Notes: generated by a model not told the origin, from the sequence alone. A stretch of DNA of 64,000 nt from an uncultured Flavobacteriaceae bacterium (GCA_943789305.1 CALSTP010000001.1:100178-164177); one strand, 5' to 3'. Positions 1 to 10,376 are shown, numbered from the stretch's first letter. Numbers and translations: made by a program.

Positions 1-496
1 AATGATTAATTATCTTAATATTTTTGTTGTTTTTTTATCATTATTTGGTACTTGATGTAGTTCACTGGAATAAGCGATAGAACAATCAAAAAGGGCGTCA
101 TATAGCATTGTAAGCCTAAAAATAAATTCAGCAAATGTAAAACGCTATTTTGATGAAAGTTCAGAAATATCTGGGGACTTTTTTCCTTTACAGAAATATT
201 ACTAGGACACAAATAACAATCTGTTTTGTAGAAATCTCTTTTCTTGACTTAAAGATTTTTGTTCTTTCCCTTCCAAAGTTGCTCAGCTCTATGTGGTAAT
301 ACCAGTACCCATTCGTTTGTTAATATATTCTAACGTTTGTGTAAATAATTTTGTAAATCGAAATTCATTTTACACAATGGGTTAGGAATTCAATTAATCA
401 AATTTAAAGCTTAATTGTCGTTTAGTTGTCTGTATATTTAAGGTATGACAAATAAGAGTTGTTCGAATTAAGTTTAAAAACGTCTGAATTCAATTT
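1..496. other. Leading intergenic region
   Basis: About 500 bases before galE with no convincing gene. One 65-codon frame on the minus strand (15-212) is hydrophobic and AT-rich, has no recognisable family and no clear start signal, so I do not call it. I see no strong terminator hairpin. The last 150 bases are very AT-rich and presumably hold the galE promoter, but no clean TTTG/TAnnTTTG pair stands out. Confidence 0.5.
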
Positions 497-1534
497 ATGA
501 ATCGTAAAATAATAGTAACGGGTGGCTGTGGTTATATTGGATCACATGCCGTAATTCAATTGATTGAAAATCAATTTGAAGTAGTTGTTTTGGACAATCT
601 ATCCAATTCATCCGAAGCTAATTTAGGTCGAATAAAACAAATTACGGGTAAGCAACCACTTTTTATAAAGGTAGATCTGTCAAATAGTGAGGCCACCTCA
701 AAAATTTTCAAACGACACAACGACGCTCTTGCTGTGATTCATTTTGCAGCTCTAAAAGCCGTTGGCGAATCCATTAATATCCCCTTAAAATATTATCACA
801 ACAATCTAAATTGTTTATTGAATACATTAAATTCTCAAACTGAGAATGGAATCAACAAATTTATTTTTTCCTCTTCAGCAACAGTTTATGGAACCCCAGA
901 CGAACTTCCTATTACTGAGAAAAGTATTACAAAACAACCTTCTTCTCCGTATGGAAATACAAAGAAAATAGGAGAAGAAATTATTGAAGATTATTGTAAA
1001 ACAGAATTGAATTTTTCATCAATATCGTTGCGATATTTTAATCCAATTGGGGCACATGAATCTGGAATTATTGGAGAATTGCCAAAGGGTATCCCCAACA
1101 ATTTAATGCCATACATTACCCAAACTGCAGCAGGAATCCTTGATAAATTAAAGGTTTTTGGAGGAGATTATCCAACCCAAGATGGAACAGCAATTCGAGA
1201 TTATGTTCACGTTGTAGATTTGGCACAAGCACATATTCATGCCTTAAATAGATTGCTAAATCAGGAACAAGAAGCTTCTTTTGAAACTTTTAATTTAGGC
1301 TCAAACAAAGGATATTCTGTTTTAGAAATGATTCAAACTTTTGAGGCTGTATCCAAAGTTAAATTGAATTATGAAATAACAGAAAGAAGAACAGGAGACA
1401 TTACACAATTGTACGCTTCAACTAAACTTGCAGAAGAAAAATTGGGGTGGAAAGCTCAAAGAACAATTGAAGAAATGATTCTTTCATCTTGGAAATGGGA
1501 GCAAAATTTATTGAGTAAAAAAAATCGAAAATAG
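497..1534 (+). CDS. galE: UDP-glucose 4-epimerase
   Basis: Interconverts UDP-glucose and UDP-galactose in the cytoplasm, supplying galactose for surface polysaccharide or feeding the Leloir pathway. It is a 345-residue short-chain dehydrogenase/reductase of normal GalE length. The NAD-binding Rossmann motif GxxGxxG is at residues 9-15 and the catalytic Tyr-x-x-x-Lys pair at Tyr152 and Lys156, after a Ser-rich stretch (125-127). The ATG start leaves only a few residues before the first beta strand, as expected for the family. The stop is 2 bases before the TTG start of glpD, so the two are probably co-transcribed although their functions are unrelated. Confidence 0.95.
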   Translation: MNRKIIVTGGCGYIGSHAVIQLIENQFEVVVLDNLSNSSEANLGRIKQITGKQPLFIKVDLSNSEATSKIFKRHNDALAVIHFAALKAVGESINIPLKYYHNNLNCLLNTLNSQTENGINKFIFSSSATVYGTPDELPITEKSITKQPSSPYGNTKKIGEEIIEDYCKTELNFSSISLRYFNPIGAHESGIIGELPKGIPNNLMPYITQTAAGILDKLKVFGGDYPTQDGTAIRDYVHVVDLAQAHIHALNRLLNQEQEASFETFNLGSNKGYSVLEMIQTFEAVSKVKLNYEITERRTGDITQLYASTKLAEEKLGWKAQRTIEEMILSSWKWEQNLLSKKNRK

Positions 1535-1536
1535 TA

Positions 1537-3243
1537 TTGAAAAAAACAACATTGAATAAAGAAAAAATCCAAAACAAAACGTTACGGTTTTCAGTTCTAG
1601 ATCGCCAGCAACAACTTGATACGATCCAGTCCACAACTTTTGATTTGATCATTATTGGAGGGGGTGTTACTGGAGCAGGAATAGTATTAGACGCTGCATC
1701 AAGAGGGTTGAATGTGTGTTTAATTGAAAAAAATGATTTTGCCTCCGGAACCAGTAATAAATCAACAAAACTTATCCATGGTGGACTTCGATACTTAAAA
1801 CAATTTGAAGTTGGATTGGTTCGAGAATCGGGTTCTGAACGTGCAATAGTTCATGACCTTGCTCCCCATTTAGTAATTCCCGAAAAAATGTTGTTGCCTT
1901 TGATAAAAGGAGGAACCTATGGGAAATGGATGACTTCAATTGGTCTTTGGGTATATGATTTTTTGGCCAACGTATCAGGTAAGGATAGAAGAAGAATGCT
2001 AAATAAAAAGCAAACCTTGAAAAAGGAACCTTTACTTGACAAGAATACTGTTCTGGGAAGTGGATATTATGCAGAATATCGAACAGATGATGGAAGACTA
2101 ACCATTGAAATCCTAAAAAAGGCTTCAGAATATGGCGCTTCTATAATCAATTACTGTAAAATGGATTCTTTTGTTTATGGTAAAAATTCTAAAATAAAAA
2201 GTATTAATTGTATCGATGTTAATACAGGAAAAGAATTCAATATTAAAGCAAAAACTTTTGTGTCTGCAACTGGACCATGGGTTGATTTACTCCGCAAGAA
2301 AGACAACTCAATCACCAATAAATATTTGCACTTAACCAAGGGAGTTCACATTGTTTTTCCATTCGAAAAATTGCCGCTTTCTCAGTCAATCTATTTTGAC
2401 GTTTCAGATGGCCGAATGATTTTTGCAATTCCAAGAGGGAAAACAACCTATGTTGGAACGACCGACACTAATTATTACGGTAGCTTAGACCGAGTTGTAG
2501 CAACCAAAGAAGATGCAAACTATTTGCTCAATGCAGTTAACCATACTTTTGAAGGAATAAATTTAACCCTTGATGATATTGAATCTAACTGGACAGGTCT
2601 TCGCCCTTTAATTCATGAAGTAGATAAAGATCCCTCTGAGTTGTCTCGAAAAGACGAACTTTTTATTTCAGATTCAGGACTGATATCGATAGCTGGAGGA
2701 AAACTTACGGGCTATCGTAAAATGGCTGATCGAGTAATTAAGGCAGTTTTAAAAGAAATTTCTTCAAATCGAAAAGGGATATTTAAAAAGTCGAAGACAA
2801 TGAAAATACCTTTGGTAACTCCTGCCATCCACTCGGACAAAGAAGTTTACCTTTATAAACAAGAATTAGCAGAAAAATTAGCTTTGTTGGGGCTAGATGA
2901 TTTCTATTTTGCCAAATATTTGTGTTCAATTTATGGCAGAAATACAGATTTAATTTTAAAAAAACTCCCAGAAATCAAAGCAAATACATTGGAAGAACAA
3001 TTGATAAGATCTGAATTATGGTATTGTATGCATTTTGAAATGATTAACAGTCTCTCTGATTTTTTTGTACGTAGAACAGCAAGACTTTATTTTGATATTG
3101 GAAGTGTAAGTCAATTTATGAATGTCATTCTTCAGGATTTTTCTTCTTATTTGGGATGGTCCCAAACACGGATTGAGCAAGAAAAAATTATAATGAATGA
3201 ATTACTTCAGGATGCAACCCAATATTACGATCAAGAGTTTTAA
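1537..3243 (+). CDS. glpD: Aerobic glycerol-3-phosphate dehydrogenase
   Basis: Membrane-associated FAD enzyme oxidising sn-glycerol-3-phosphate to dihydroxyacetone phosphate and passing electrons to menaquinone. The 568-residue product has the N-terminal FAD-binding motif GGGVTGAG at about 41-48, followed by the GTS-KLIHGGLRYL block typical of GlpD, and a C-terminal helical domain. The frame opens with TTG at 1537, 2 bases after the galE stop. Homologues usually begin closer to the FQRQQQL-like region, so a later TTG (1552) or other start is possible. glpK lies 36 kb away at 39.3-40.8 kb. No glpF transporter is visible in the window. Confidence 0.93.
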   Translation: MKKTTLNKEKIQNKTLRFSVLDRQQQLDTIQSTTFDLIIIGGGVTGAGIVLDAASRGLNVCLIEKNDFASGTSNKSTKLIHGGLRYLKQFEVGLVRESGSERAIVHDLAPHLVIPEKMLLPLIKGGTYGKWMTSIGLWVYDFLANVSGKDRRRMLNKKQTLKKEPLLDKNTVLGSGYYAEYRTDDGRLTIEILKKASEYGASIINYCKMDSFVYGKNSKIKSINCIDVNTGKEFNIKAKTFVSATGPWVDLLRKKDNSITNKYLHLTKGVHIVFPFEKLPLSQSIYFDVSDGRMIFAIPRGKTTYVGTTDTNYYGSLDRVVATKEDANYLLNAVNHTFEGINLTLDDIESNWTGLRPLIHEVDKDPSELSRKDELFISDSGLISIAGGKLTGYRKMADRVIKAVLKEISSNRKGIFKKSKTMKIPLVTPAIHSDKEVYLYKQELAEKLALLGLDDFYFAKYLCSIYGRNTDLILKKLPEIKANTLEEQLIRSELWYCMHFEMINSLSDFFVRRTARLYFDIGSVSQFMNVILQDFSSYLGWSQTRIEQEKIIMNELLQDATQYYDQEF

Positions 3244-3287
3244 AAGAATGAAAAATAATATAGCATTCAAAAATTTAATTTGTTGAC

Positions 3288-3779
3288 ATGAAAAAACTTA
3301 TAGTTGTCCTTCTCTTCTTTTTTTCTTTAAATAGTTACGCTCAATCCATAACTACATATTACTTTATTAGGCATGCTGAAAAAAATCGATCTGACCTTTC
3401 TAACTCCAATCCTAATTTAACCCCTAAAGGGTACCAAAGGGCCATAAAATGGAGTAATATTTTTCGAGAGGTTTCTTTTGACGCAGTTTATTCGACTGAC
3501 TTTAGTAGAACCATACAAACAGCCATACCAACCGCAAACTCTAAAGATCTAAAGCCACTTATATACGATGCTAACGACAGGTATTCTTTACAATTTCAAA
3601 AGAAAACAATGGGCAAAACAATTTTAATAGTTGGTCACTCTAATACCATACCCCAATTTGTCAACACCGTATTGAAAGAAGATCGTTATCCGCAAATAGA
3701 GGATAATAATAATTCAAACTTGTATATCGTAACTCTACTTGGCGATAAAGCAAATTCAGTTTTATTGAAAATAGATTAA
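3288..3779 (+). CDS. Secreted histidine phosphatase superfamily protein
   Basis: A 163-residue branch-1 histidine phosphatase (phosphoglycerate-mutase fold). Residues 1-19 form a signal peptide ending Tyr-Ala-Gln. The phospho-acceptor motif RHAEK carries Arg28-His29, Arg74 sits in a SRT motif, and the second catalytic His is His117 in VGHSNT. It therefore keeps the active-site residues and should be a periplasmic phosphatase of unknown substrate (SixA-like or general phosphomonoesterase). It follows glpD by 44 bp on the same strand and could be read from the same transcript. Confidence 0.85.
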   Translation: MKKLIVVLLFFFSLNSYAQSITTYYFIRHAEKNRSDLSNSNPNLTPKGYQRAIKWSNIFREVSFDAVYSTDFSRTIQTAIPTANSKDLKPLIYDANDRYSLQFQKKTMGKTILIVGHSNTIPQFVNTVLKEDRYPQIEDNNNSNLYIVTLLGDKANSVLLKID

Positions 3780-3925
3780 AAAGTTTAGCCCTGTAAAACT
3801 CAGAAAAATCAGTTAGATTAGGTTTTATTGAAAATAAGTGAAACGAGCTTATTTAATATGTTGAAATTTTTTTAATCTGATTGTTTATGTATATTGTCAG
3901 CTAACAACAATTAAACTACTATATT

Positions 3926-4435
3926 ATGAAAAAATTTATGTTATTAATTTCTGTTGCCCTTGTAACATTTTCTTGTTCAAACACACAAGATATGACGCTT
4001 TACAAAGCGAATCTGGAGGTCGCAAAAAAATACATTTCAACGTATGAATCACCAACAGATTTTGAGCTATTCAAGGAGATGACTGCCGAAAATATTGAGC
4101 ACCAATCTCCAATGTATGGAGTCGGAAAAGTTGGATATGAAGAAGTTTTAGCTCAGGGAGAGTTTTATATGAATGGTTTTGAAAATGTTTCGTTCAAAGC
4201 AGATGCATGGTTACCTGGAGTTAATGAGGAAACTTTATTGGTTGACGGAAGCGTTCGTGTTTATGGAACTTGGTCTGGAAATAATGTTGCTTCAGGGAAG
4301 GAATTTTCAGTAGACACTTACCATTATTTTATGGTAGAAAACGGGAAGGTAATTGTTTCAGGAGATTATTTTGATGCTACAGGAATGGTTATGGCTGTTC
4401 AGCCAGATGTCGCTGAGGAGTCAAGCGAGGAGTAA
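3926..4435 (+). CDS. NTF2-like (SnoaL-type) lipoprotein
   Basis: A 169-residue lipoprotein with a short signal peptide and lipobox Cys17. The rest is a single alpha+beta cone-fold NTF2-like domain: an N-terminal helix (KANLEVAKKYI), a central FKADAWLPG strand, then RVYGTW and a final YHYFMVENGK hairpin. Substrate is unknown; such domains serve as small enzymes or ligand binders. The RVYGTW block is shared with two other lipoproteins here (12583-13335 and 13844-14371), so it belongs to a local paralogous set. It stands alone, with its own upstream gap of about 145 bp and a strong terminator after it. Confidence 0.75.
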   Translation: MKKFMLLISVALVTFSCSNTQDMTLYKANLEVAKKYISTYESPTDFELFKEMTAENIEHQSPMYGVGKVGYEEVLAQGEFYMNGFENVSFKADAWLPGVNEETLLVDGSVRVYGTWSGNNVASGKEFSVDTYHYFMVENGKVIVSGDYFDATGMVMAVQPDVAEESSEE

Positions 4436-4460
4436 AAAGACTTTCTAAAAAATTGAATAT

Positions 4461-4486
4461 AAAAACCCTCCGATGGAGGGTTTTTT
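4461..4486. terminator. Bidirectional intrinsic terminator
   Basis: Perfect hairpin with a CCCTCC/GGAGGG core, 3-base loop GAT, an A run before it and T6 after it. It sits between the convergent NTF2-like gene (plus) and the TonB-like gene (minus) and can serve both. Confidence 0.85.
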
Positions 4487-4500
4487 GTTTTAAGGTAAGT

Positions 4501-7212
4501 TTATAAATTATAAACCCCTCTAAAAGTAATAAATCGAGGTTGTATAAAAGTTTGTGTATTCAATACCGATAAGTTGTTTGCACTGTTTCTAACCTGAACA
4601 TCGATATTTAAAATATTAGAGGCCTTTAATTCGAACTCCCATTTGGCATCTTTGTCTTTTCGATAGGTTAAACTGGCATCCCAATTTTGAAAGGATTGCG
4701 ACTCTGTTTCAAGCTCTTGGGTAGTGTAACTATAATTGGTCACAAAAGTAAATTTTTCAATGATGTAAGCATCAAATTCTATCGATGGAGCTTTGATGAT
4801 AAACTTTGTTTCCTTGGATCCTAGTTTGTTCTTAACTACACTGTATCGATAACGAAGGTTAATGTTGGGGGCAACCTTAAAATTTGTTCGGATTCCAGGA
4901 GTAAGGGTTTGGGTGTAGCCCTCGTTTATAGATTTCTGATTTTGTATGAATTGATTAATTTTATTGTAATTAAAAGCACCGTTTAAACTGGCTCTAATTT
5001 TTCCAAACGTTCGTTGTACTCTTCCAAAAGCGTTTAGATTTTCATCCGCAAAGTTTGAATTAAAAAAGGTGCTGGTGCGGATGATGTTTTCAAAATTAGT
5101 CAAGCTACGAATTTGATCTATATTACTCGAATATGCAATTCGTGCAAACACATTGGTGTAATTAAATAAGTTAAAACTACTGTATAAAAGACTTAGGTTG
5201 TGAGACAGTGCATTTTGGATATTAGGCTCTCCAAACTGGATGTTGTTGTAGGTGTTAAGAACCAATCCACGTGCAAGTTTTGTAATGTCTGTAAACTGAT
5301 TTTGCATGCTGTAGTTAAGAGTCAAAGTTTCTCCTTTCTTGATTTGTATACGGGTTTCAAAATCGGGTAAAAAACGGAAAAAGCTCTCTTTAATAGTGGT
5401 GTTGTTTTGAATGTTTTTGTTCCCATAAGCATGAATTGAAAAGCCAGGAGTAAAAGTGAATTTCCCTGTTCTGAATCGATAATGTGCTCCAAGATAGAAA
5501 TCACTGAAGTTATAATTAACATCATTAACCGATAGGCCTTGATTAAAATTAGGAACGGGATTAAACCGTTGTTCATTTTCTAGGAATTGGAAAATATTTG
5601 AATTGAATTCTTGTCGGCTTAGAATTGTTCCAAGAGTAAGATTTAAGTTGCTTTTGGTATTGATTATGTGATAATAGTCCAATTTAGCATCCAATTGATT
5701 TGATAAGATCTTTCGGTTTTGACCAAGATTATAGTTTGTTAAACTAGAATTTAATCCCAAAGCCAAAGCTGTATTATCAAAAGCATCTAGTCCACTGGGA
5801 TCATTAACTAAAACAGCATTGTAAAAAGGATCTTCGTTTTTGAATAAATGTTGGGCTTCAAAGGCGAAAATATTTTTTTCGTCAAGTGTAAAATAATAAT
5901 TTAAATTCTGGTTAATACTGTAGGGTGTAGTCTCTCTTATTTCAGAAGTACTTCCAATGAGTGAAGATAAAATGTTTTGGTTTTGAGAGTCATTTGTAGT
6001 TCTTATAAAAACGTCGTAATCAATTTGATTGTCAATATTTGGTTTGTATGAAGCACTTAACTTAACCAAACTTTGGTGAGAATTCTCTGTGCTGGATTGA
6101 TCTATTTCTTCATCCGGAATTTGAAGTACAGCATCGGTGTATTGAATAAAACTGTTTGCTTTGGAAGTTGTTTTATTGTAATTGTAAATAAGAAAACCGC
6201 TGAGGTCAAGATTTTTGTTGGGAGAGTAGCTAAAGTTAGCAGTACCCAACTTGTTTTCGATATTGAGAGCATCACTTTGATCGGTCAAAAAATTTAGACT
6301 GTTGTCCCCCAAATTGATGTTGGTTCCACTTTGACTACTGGGCGGTCTAAAACCGCCTCCAAATCCCCTCAAATCTCTCCGTGATAATGCTACTTCCCCA
6401 ATGTTGTTTAGGTCTCCAATAAAGTTAATCGTATATTTTGGGCTGTAATAAAACAATTTGGGTTGCAATAAATAGCGATCTTCTGTAGGAGAATTTCCCC
6501 CACCAGCTGTAATATTCCCAAACCAAAAACTCTCTTTACCTTCTTTCAATTTGATGTTTATAGCTACATTATTTTGGTTATTTCTTACACCTCTAAGTTG
6601 ACCTACTTCTCCAAAATTCTTGAGAACTTGGATTTTGTCGACTGTACTGGACGGGATGTTCTTTGTAGCGATCTTGGTGTCCCCATCAAAAAAATCTTTT
6701 CCATTGACCATCAGCTTATTGACCACTTTCCCTTCAACTTCAATTTGCCCATTATCGTTGATGTCAACGCCAGGAAGTTTTGCTATAATATCTTCTAGTT
6801 TTCGTTCGGATCCATTTTTATATGAATCAGCATCGTAAATAAGGGTATCTCCACGAATCAAAACAGGTATTTTTACCACTACCTCATCCAGAGCAATATC
6901 TGCACGTAGGGTGTAATCTCTTCTTATGCGAGAAGTTTTCGTGCTGAGACTATCGTTAATCGTTTGAAGACCGAAATAACTAACCTGGATTTTATATTTA
7001 GTGTTTTGTTTTAAATCCAACGAAAATAAACCTAAATCATCGGTCATTGTGTAAGCATCTAAAGCATTGGTAACTTTATTGATTGCTACAACACTCGCTC
7101 TTTCCAAAGGACTTTGCAAAGTATCGAGAACCTTACCCTCCATTTCAACTTGTGCGTTACTCCAAAAGATAGAGAGTGTAAGGGCTAAAAAAAGACTCGC
7201 TTTATTGCTCAT
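4501..7212 (-). CDS. TonB-dependent-receptor-like outer membrane beta-barrel protein
   Basis: A 903-residue outer-membrane protein. A signal peptide (1-20, ending SNAQ) is followed by a carboxypeptidase-regulatory-like beta-sandwich (about 22-105), a plug-like region (about 130-225, with LPGVDINDNG and KVLKNFG blocks) and a long C-terminal barrel of alternating strands ending in an aromatic-rich tail (FRGVYNL). This is the barrel family often paired with GLPGLI proteins in Flavobacteria. I see no clear TonB box, so energised transport is uncertain. It is 25 bp downstream of the GLPGLI gene on the same strand, and the two probably form one unit, perhaps for metal or peptide handling. Confidence 0.85.
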   Translation of the reverse strand: MSNKASLFLALTLSIFWSNAQVEMEGKVLDTLQSPLERASVVAINKVTNALDAYTMTDDLGLFSLDLKQNTKYKIQVSYFGLQTINDSLSTKTSRIRRDYTLRADIALDEVVVKIPVLIRGDTLIYDADSYKNGSERKLEDIIAKLPGVDINDNGQIEVEGKVVNKLMVNGKDFFDGDTKIATKNIPSSTVDKIQVLKNFGEVGQLRGVRNNQNNVAINIKLKEGKESFWFGNITAGGGNSPTEDRYLLQPKLFYYSPKYTINFIGDLNNIGEVALSRRDLRGFGGGFRPPSSQSGTNINLGDNSLNFLTDQSDALNIENKLGTANFSYSPNKNLDLSGFLIYNYNKTTSKANSFIQYTDAVLQIPDEEIDQSSTENSHQSLVKLSASYKPNIDNQIDYDVFIRTTNDSQNQNILSSLIGSTSEIRETTPYSINQNLNYYFTLDEKNIFAFEAQHLFKNEDPFYNAVLVNDPSGLDAFDNTALALGLNSSLTNYNLGQNRKILSNQLDAKLDYYHIINTKSNLNLTLGTILSRQEFNSNIFQFLENEQRFNPVPNFNQGLSVNDVNYNFSDFYLGAHYRFRTGKFTFTPGFSIHAYGNKNIQNNTTIKESFFRFLPDFETRIQIKKGETLTLNYSMQNQFTDITKLARGLVLNTYNNIQFGEPNIQNALSHNLSLLYSSFNLFNYTNVFARIAYSSNIDQIRSLTNFENIIRTSTFFNSNFADENLNAFGRVQRTFGKIRASLNGAFNYNKINQFIQNQKSINEGYTQTLTPGIRTNFKVAPNINLRYRYSVVKNKLGSKETKFIIKAPSIEFDAYIIEKFTFVTNYSYTTQELETESQSFQNWDASLTYRKDKDAKWEFELKASNILNIDVQVRNSANNLSVLNTQTFIQPRFITFRGVYNL

Positions 7213-7237
7213 AGTTAAAGGTTAAATTAAGATTCTT

Positions 7238-8056
7238 TTAACCTCTTCTTCTTCCCCGATTATTTCTCATTTCCAGCATTTTATTTACGATTGTAGAGCG
7301 ATAATCAACTTTGTTTATTTCGGTTCCTTTATCTGGTGCTGTAATTTTTTCTTTTTCTTTAGGATTGATAACAATCTCTGAGCAAAGCATCGTTGTATTT
7401 CCTGCACTAACTTCTAAAATTAGACCAGGTAAACCCCAAAATTCAGCTGGACCAGTTTGTAGAGGAATTTGTAGGGTATACCATGCCTCTACTTGGGTTA
7501 ATTGAATTTCTTTATCAGTTGTGTCAGTTGAATTATTAGAGAGATCACTCCACTCAAAATTATACCATCTCAGTTCTTCGGTGGGAACAATCGCAGTGGC
7601 TTTAAAACATGTGTAGCCGCCAATTTCCTTTGTATCACTTCCTAATTTCCAATCAAATTCTTGTAATTTGTCTTTAACTAAAAAACGTTTTCCATAGAAC
7701 TCTTGTGCTTGGACAAGGTTATTTTTTGCTATGTTTTTATACTGTTTACCACGAGCAAAGTTGCTCCCCCATGAATCAGTTGCACCCGAGATGGCATCAA
7801 CTTTTTCTTCTTCTGTAAATAAGGATTCTTCAGGACTAAAGTTCAGAATGTAAGTTTTTTCTAACCTGTTTTTTAAACGAGCTCTTATTTGTTTTTTTTG
7901 AGCTTCACTCATTCGCGCACCCCAATTACCCAATTCAAGTGTAGACATCGAAAAATAGTAGGCTCGCCCCTGCAATTCTTGAACATCTGTATCGTGCGAA
8001 TAAAACTCTGATTGTAGAAGTATTATAAACAAAAAAGGAAAAAAAAAGATTTTCAT
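7238..8056 (-). CDS. GLPGLI family protein
   Basis: Secreted protein of the Bacteroidota-specific GLPGLI family. The signature GLPGLILEV sits in the C-terminal part, preceded by the typical AWYT-QIP-GP block. I place the start at the ATG at 8056 because it gives a compact signal peptide beginning Met-Lys-Ile-Phe-Phe. The frame is open 7 codons further, to 8077. The function of the family is unknown. The C-terminus is basic (NNRGRRRG). The gene lies directly upstream of the TonB-like barrel, and pairing of these two families is common, which suggests a shared envelope role. Confidence 0.85.
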   Translation of the reverse strand: MKIFFFPFLFIILLQSEFYSHDTDVQELQGRAYYFSMSTLELGNWGARMSEAQKKQIRARLKNRLEKTYILNFSPEESLFTEEEKVDAISGATDSWGSNFARGKQYKNIAKNNLVQAQEFYGKRFLVKDKLQEFDWKLGSDTKEIGGYTCFKATAIVPTEELRWYNFEWSDLSNNSTDTTDKEIQLTQVEAWYTLQIPLQTGPAEFWGLPGLILEVSAGNTTMLCSEIVINPKEKEKITAPDKGTEINKVDYRSTIVNKMLEMRNNRGRRRG

Positions 8057-8191
8057 AAAATATAGTTTGTTTAACAAATATAAGTAATTCTAAAACAATA
8101 TTAGTAAAAGACTGGTTTGATCCCCTATTTTTAGGGGTTTGCTTTTTGGCGGATTTAAAAAAGTTGTGGTCAAACTAAACTTGTTTTTGAA

Positions 8192-8506
8192 CTAACTTCC
8201 AGCAAATGGAGATTCAAAAATTCCAACAGCTAACTCAGCCCAAATCAGCATAAAAATCAAAACCATAAGGACGATGTAAAAAATTCGGTTTTTCATTTTT
8301 TTTCCATTGACAAAGTTAATTCCTATTCCAACCAAAAGTAACAAACCACCCATGATCAAAAAATCGAAAACATTCCAGTTAATTTCATCAGTTATTTTCA
8401 TACCAATCCAAGGGATTAGCAACAATAAAAGAGGATAAAAAATTCTTTTTGACACATTCAAAAATAAAAAAAATACTCCAGTAAAAAAGGATAAGTGTTT
8501 AATCAC
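8192..8506 (-). CDS. Small integral membrane protein
   Basis: About 104 residues with three or four hydrophobic helices ([58 protein letters not shown]) and a C-terminus ending [15 protein letters not shown] recall similar tails in small flavobacterial membrane proteins, but no function is known to me. The frame is open to 8596, inside the 3' end of the upstream lipoprotein gene. A GTG at 8506, overlapping that gene's stop by a few bases, gives the most economical start and suggests translational coupling. The start is uncertain. Confidence 0.6.
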   Translation of the reverse strand: MIKHLSFFTGVFFLFLNVSKRIFYPLLLLLIPWIGMKITDEINWNVFDFLIMGGLLLLVGIGINFVNGKKMKNRIFYIVLMVLIFMLIWAELAVGIFESPFAGS

Positions 8507-10376
8507 TTGGACAAGTTCCCCAAATGGGTTTGTTTGCATCTGTAAGAGCAGAAGATTTAGAAAAATCAGTCGGTTCAGTTGTAATATTTGTAACACACCA
8601 GCCTGTTAAATCTTGATTAAATGAAGTGTTATTGGAAAACATACTTTCCATGTTGGTTACGCTGGAGGTATCCCAATTGCCAATATCTTGATTGAATGAT
8701 GATAATTGATTAGACAGATTAGAAACCTTAAACATAAAACTCATGTCGGTCACATTTGAAGTATTCCAACTGCTAATATTTTGGTTAAAAGATACTGCAT
8801 TCAAGAACATGCCATACATATGCGTAACTTTAGAAGTATTCCAGTTCCCCAAATCTTGATTGAATGTAGTTGCACCACCAAACATATTAATCATATCGGT
8901 TACTTTAGAAGTATCCCAGCTTCCTATATTTTGATTGAAAGCTATTGCATTTGTAAACATAGCATACATATCGGTCACCTTGGAAGTATCCCAGCTGCTA
9001 ATATCTTGATTGAATGCAGTTGCACCAGCAAACATGTTATCCATATCCGTTATTTTTGAGGTGTCCCAATTACCAATATCTTGATTAAAAGTAATTGCAT
9101 TAGTGAACATTTGATAAGATTTTGTAGCCCTAGAAACATCCCAGTCACCTATGTATTGATTGAAATTACTCGCATTTTGAAACATCCAAGTAAAATCATT
9201 AACCCTAGAGGTGTCCCAGCTTCCGATGTCTTGATTAAAGTCTTCTTTATCTTTGAAAAGCTCACTCATAGAAGTTACCCTGGATGTGCAAACACAGGTA
9301 ACATCCTCATCATTATTGACTTTTGTTATCAAGCTTGTATTATCAACAACTTCATAAATTTTATCATTGAATTCTTCAATGTGACCTATGTCTGCGAATG
9401 GGCATTTAATAGTTACGCCATTAGGTGCCAAAAATATCTTAGCAGCGTAAGGGTCTTCAGATTCATTGTAATTTCTATCCCGATCACCTTTAAATGATTT
9501 ATTACAACTTGAAGAAACATATGTAAATGAAATAAAATTATTGGTCAAAATAATATTTTCAATTCTACCGGCATTGGTTTCTTCAACCCTCAAGAAAATA
9601 TTGTATACTAAGCTTTGAACCTCGGAAACAACATAAGTTCCACTAATTACTTCTTCGTCTGATATCAAAGTAAAAGTTTCATCTGAACGTAAAATAAATT
9701 CATCAATCATACAGTTTTCCAATGAGGCTTTAACGGTTTTACTGGCTGTCTTAGGTTTTCTAATTTTCCATTTCCCTACAGCTCCAGTTGAAATTTCTTC
9801 CTCACTTATGATTTGTTCAAAGGTTGCCGTTGCGTTGATTGAACTATTAACCTCAACTTCAATAGGGTTATCAAAGTCTACAGACACTTCTTCCTGACCT
9901 GTAGCAGCGTCAATAAACCCTCTAGCTAAACCTTCCCATCTGTAAAACAACCATCCCGCTTCTGGAGTTGCTGTCAAACGAACCGTACTCCCAGATTCAT
10001 AATCAGTTTTAGATTTTGCTGAACTAACAAGTTCTTCTGCCACAGAACCCTGACCACTGGTTTGGAGATTAAAACTATAACTTGAACGAGTGAAATTTGC
10101 AACTATGGATGCATTAGCAGTAACTGAATACGATAAAGGATTTGTAGTTCCTGTAACATCACCAGACCATCCCGAAAATACAAACCCATCTGATGCAGTA
10201 GCAGTTAGAGTTATCGTTGCGTTTTGAGCATATGAACCTCCCGGAGAATTTACAACACCTCCCTCAGATGCCGATACTGCAACAGTGTAGTTAACAGTTG
10301 CTGGTTCTTCTGGAACAGCAGCGTCCTTTGAACAGGCTAAAAGTAGAAAAAGAATGAAGATGGAAAAGTTTCTCAT
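8499..10376 (-). CDS. Surface lipoprotein with InlB-type and BspA-like (DUF285) repeats
   Basis: A 625-residue lipoprotein. Signal peptide with lipobox Cys15; a divergent InlB B-repeat domain at about 28-95; a second related beta domain at about 96-190; a lipocalin-like region at about 200-300 (GKWKIR, Cys pair); then nine BspA-like DUF285 repeats of about 25 residues, each carrying FNQ-I-W and TS-VT-M-MF blocks; and a WCV...WGTCPSD tail. Such proteins are exposed adhesins or binding scaffolds in Bacteroidota. Bases 9835-10365 match 23286-23816 in the paralogous gene at 21455-23827 with only 3 mismatches, while the remainder is divergent, pointing to recent gene conversion or duplication. Confidence 0.85.
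   Translation of the reverse strand: MRNFSIFILFLLLACSKDAAVPEEPATVNYTVAVSASEGGVVNSPGGSYAQNATITLTATASDGFVFSGWSGDVTGTTNPLSYSVTANASIVANFTRSSYSFNLQTSGQGSVAEELVSSAKSKTDYESGSTVRLTATPEAGWLFYRWEGLARGFIDAATGQEEVSVDFDNPIEVEVNSSINATATFEQIISEEEISTGAVGKWKIRKPKTASKTVKASLENCMIDEFILRSDETFTLISDEEVISGTYVVSEVQSLVYNIFLRVEETNAGRIENIILTNNFISFTYVSSSCNKSFKGDRDRNYNESEDPYAAKIFLAPNGVTIKCPFADIGHIEEFNDKIYEVVDNTSLITKVNNDEDVTCVCTSRVTSMSELFKDKEDFNQDIGSWDTSRVNDFTWMFQNASNFNQYIGDWDVSRATKSYQMFTNAITFNQDIGNWDTSKITDMDNMFAGATAFNQDISSWDTSKVTDMYAMFTNAIAFNQNIGSWDTSKVTDMINMFGGATTFNQDLGNWNTSKVTHMYGMFLNAVSFNQNISSWNTSNVTDMSFMFKVSNLSNQLSSFNQDIGNWDTSSVTNMESMFSNNTSFNQDLTGWCVTNITTEPTDFSKSSALTDANKPIWGTCPSD
9835..10365 (-). repeat. 531-bp direct repeat, copy 1
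   Basis: Encodes the signal peptide and the two InlB-type domains of the 625-residue lipoprotein. Aligned by eye to 23286-23816 (constant offset 13451, no gaps), I count 3 substitutions, two of them synonymous. Similarity falls sharply at both ends. Confidence 0.9.

Noticed and set aside
15-212. 65-codon minus-strand frame at the window start
   Set aside because: Hydrophobic but no family resemblance, no clear start context, and low-complexity AT-rich DNA makes such frames common.
5322-6838. Several 70-85 codon frames inside the TonB-like gene
   Set aside because: They are shadow frames of a well-supported 903-residue coding sequence.
8118-8150. Hairpin CCCCTA/TAGGGG upstream of the GLPGLI gene
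   Set aside because: It lies in the gap between two minus-strand genes, but the T-rich tail is on the plus strand where no gene ends, so I could not assign it as a terminator or a riboswitch.
8610-9290. Regular 75-bp repeats that could suggest a CRISPR or tandem-repeat array
   Set aside because: The units are degenerate, in frame, and encode DUF285 repeats; there are no constant repeats with unique spacers and no cas genes.
8781-9497. Plus-strand frames of 92 and 138 codons with internal repeats
   Set aside because: They are the antisense of the BspA-like DUF285 repeats of the 625-residue lipoprotein; their repetitiveness comes from the 75-bp coding period on the other strand.
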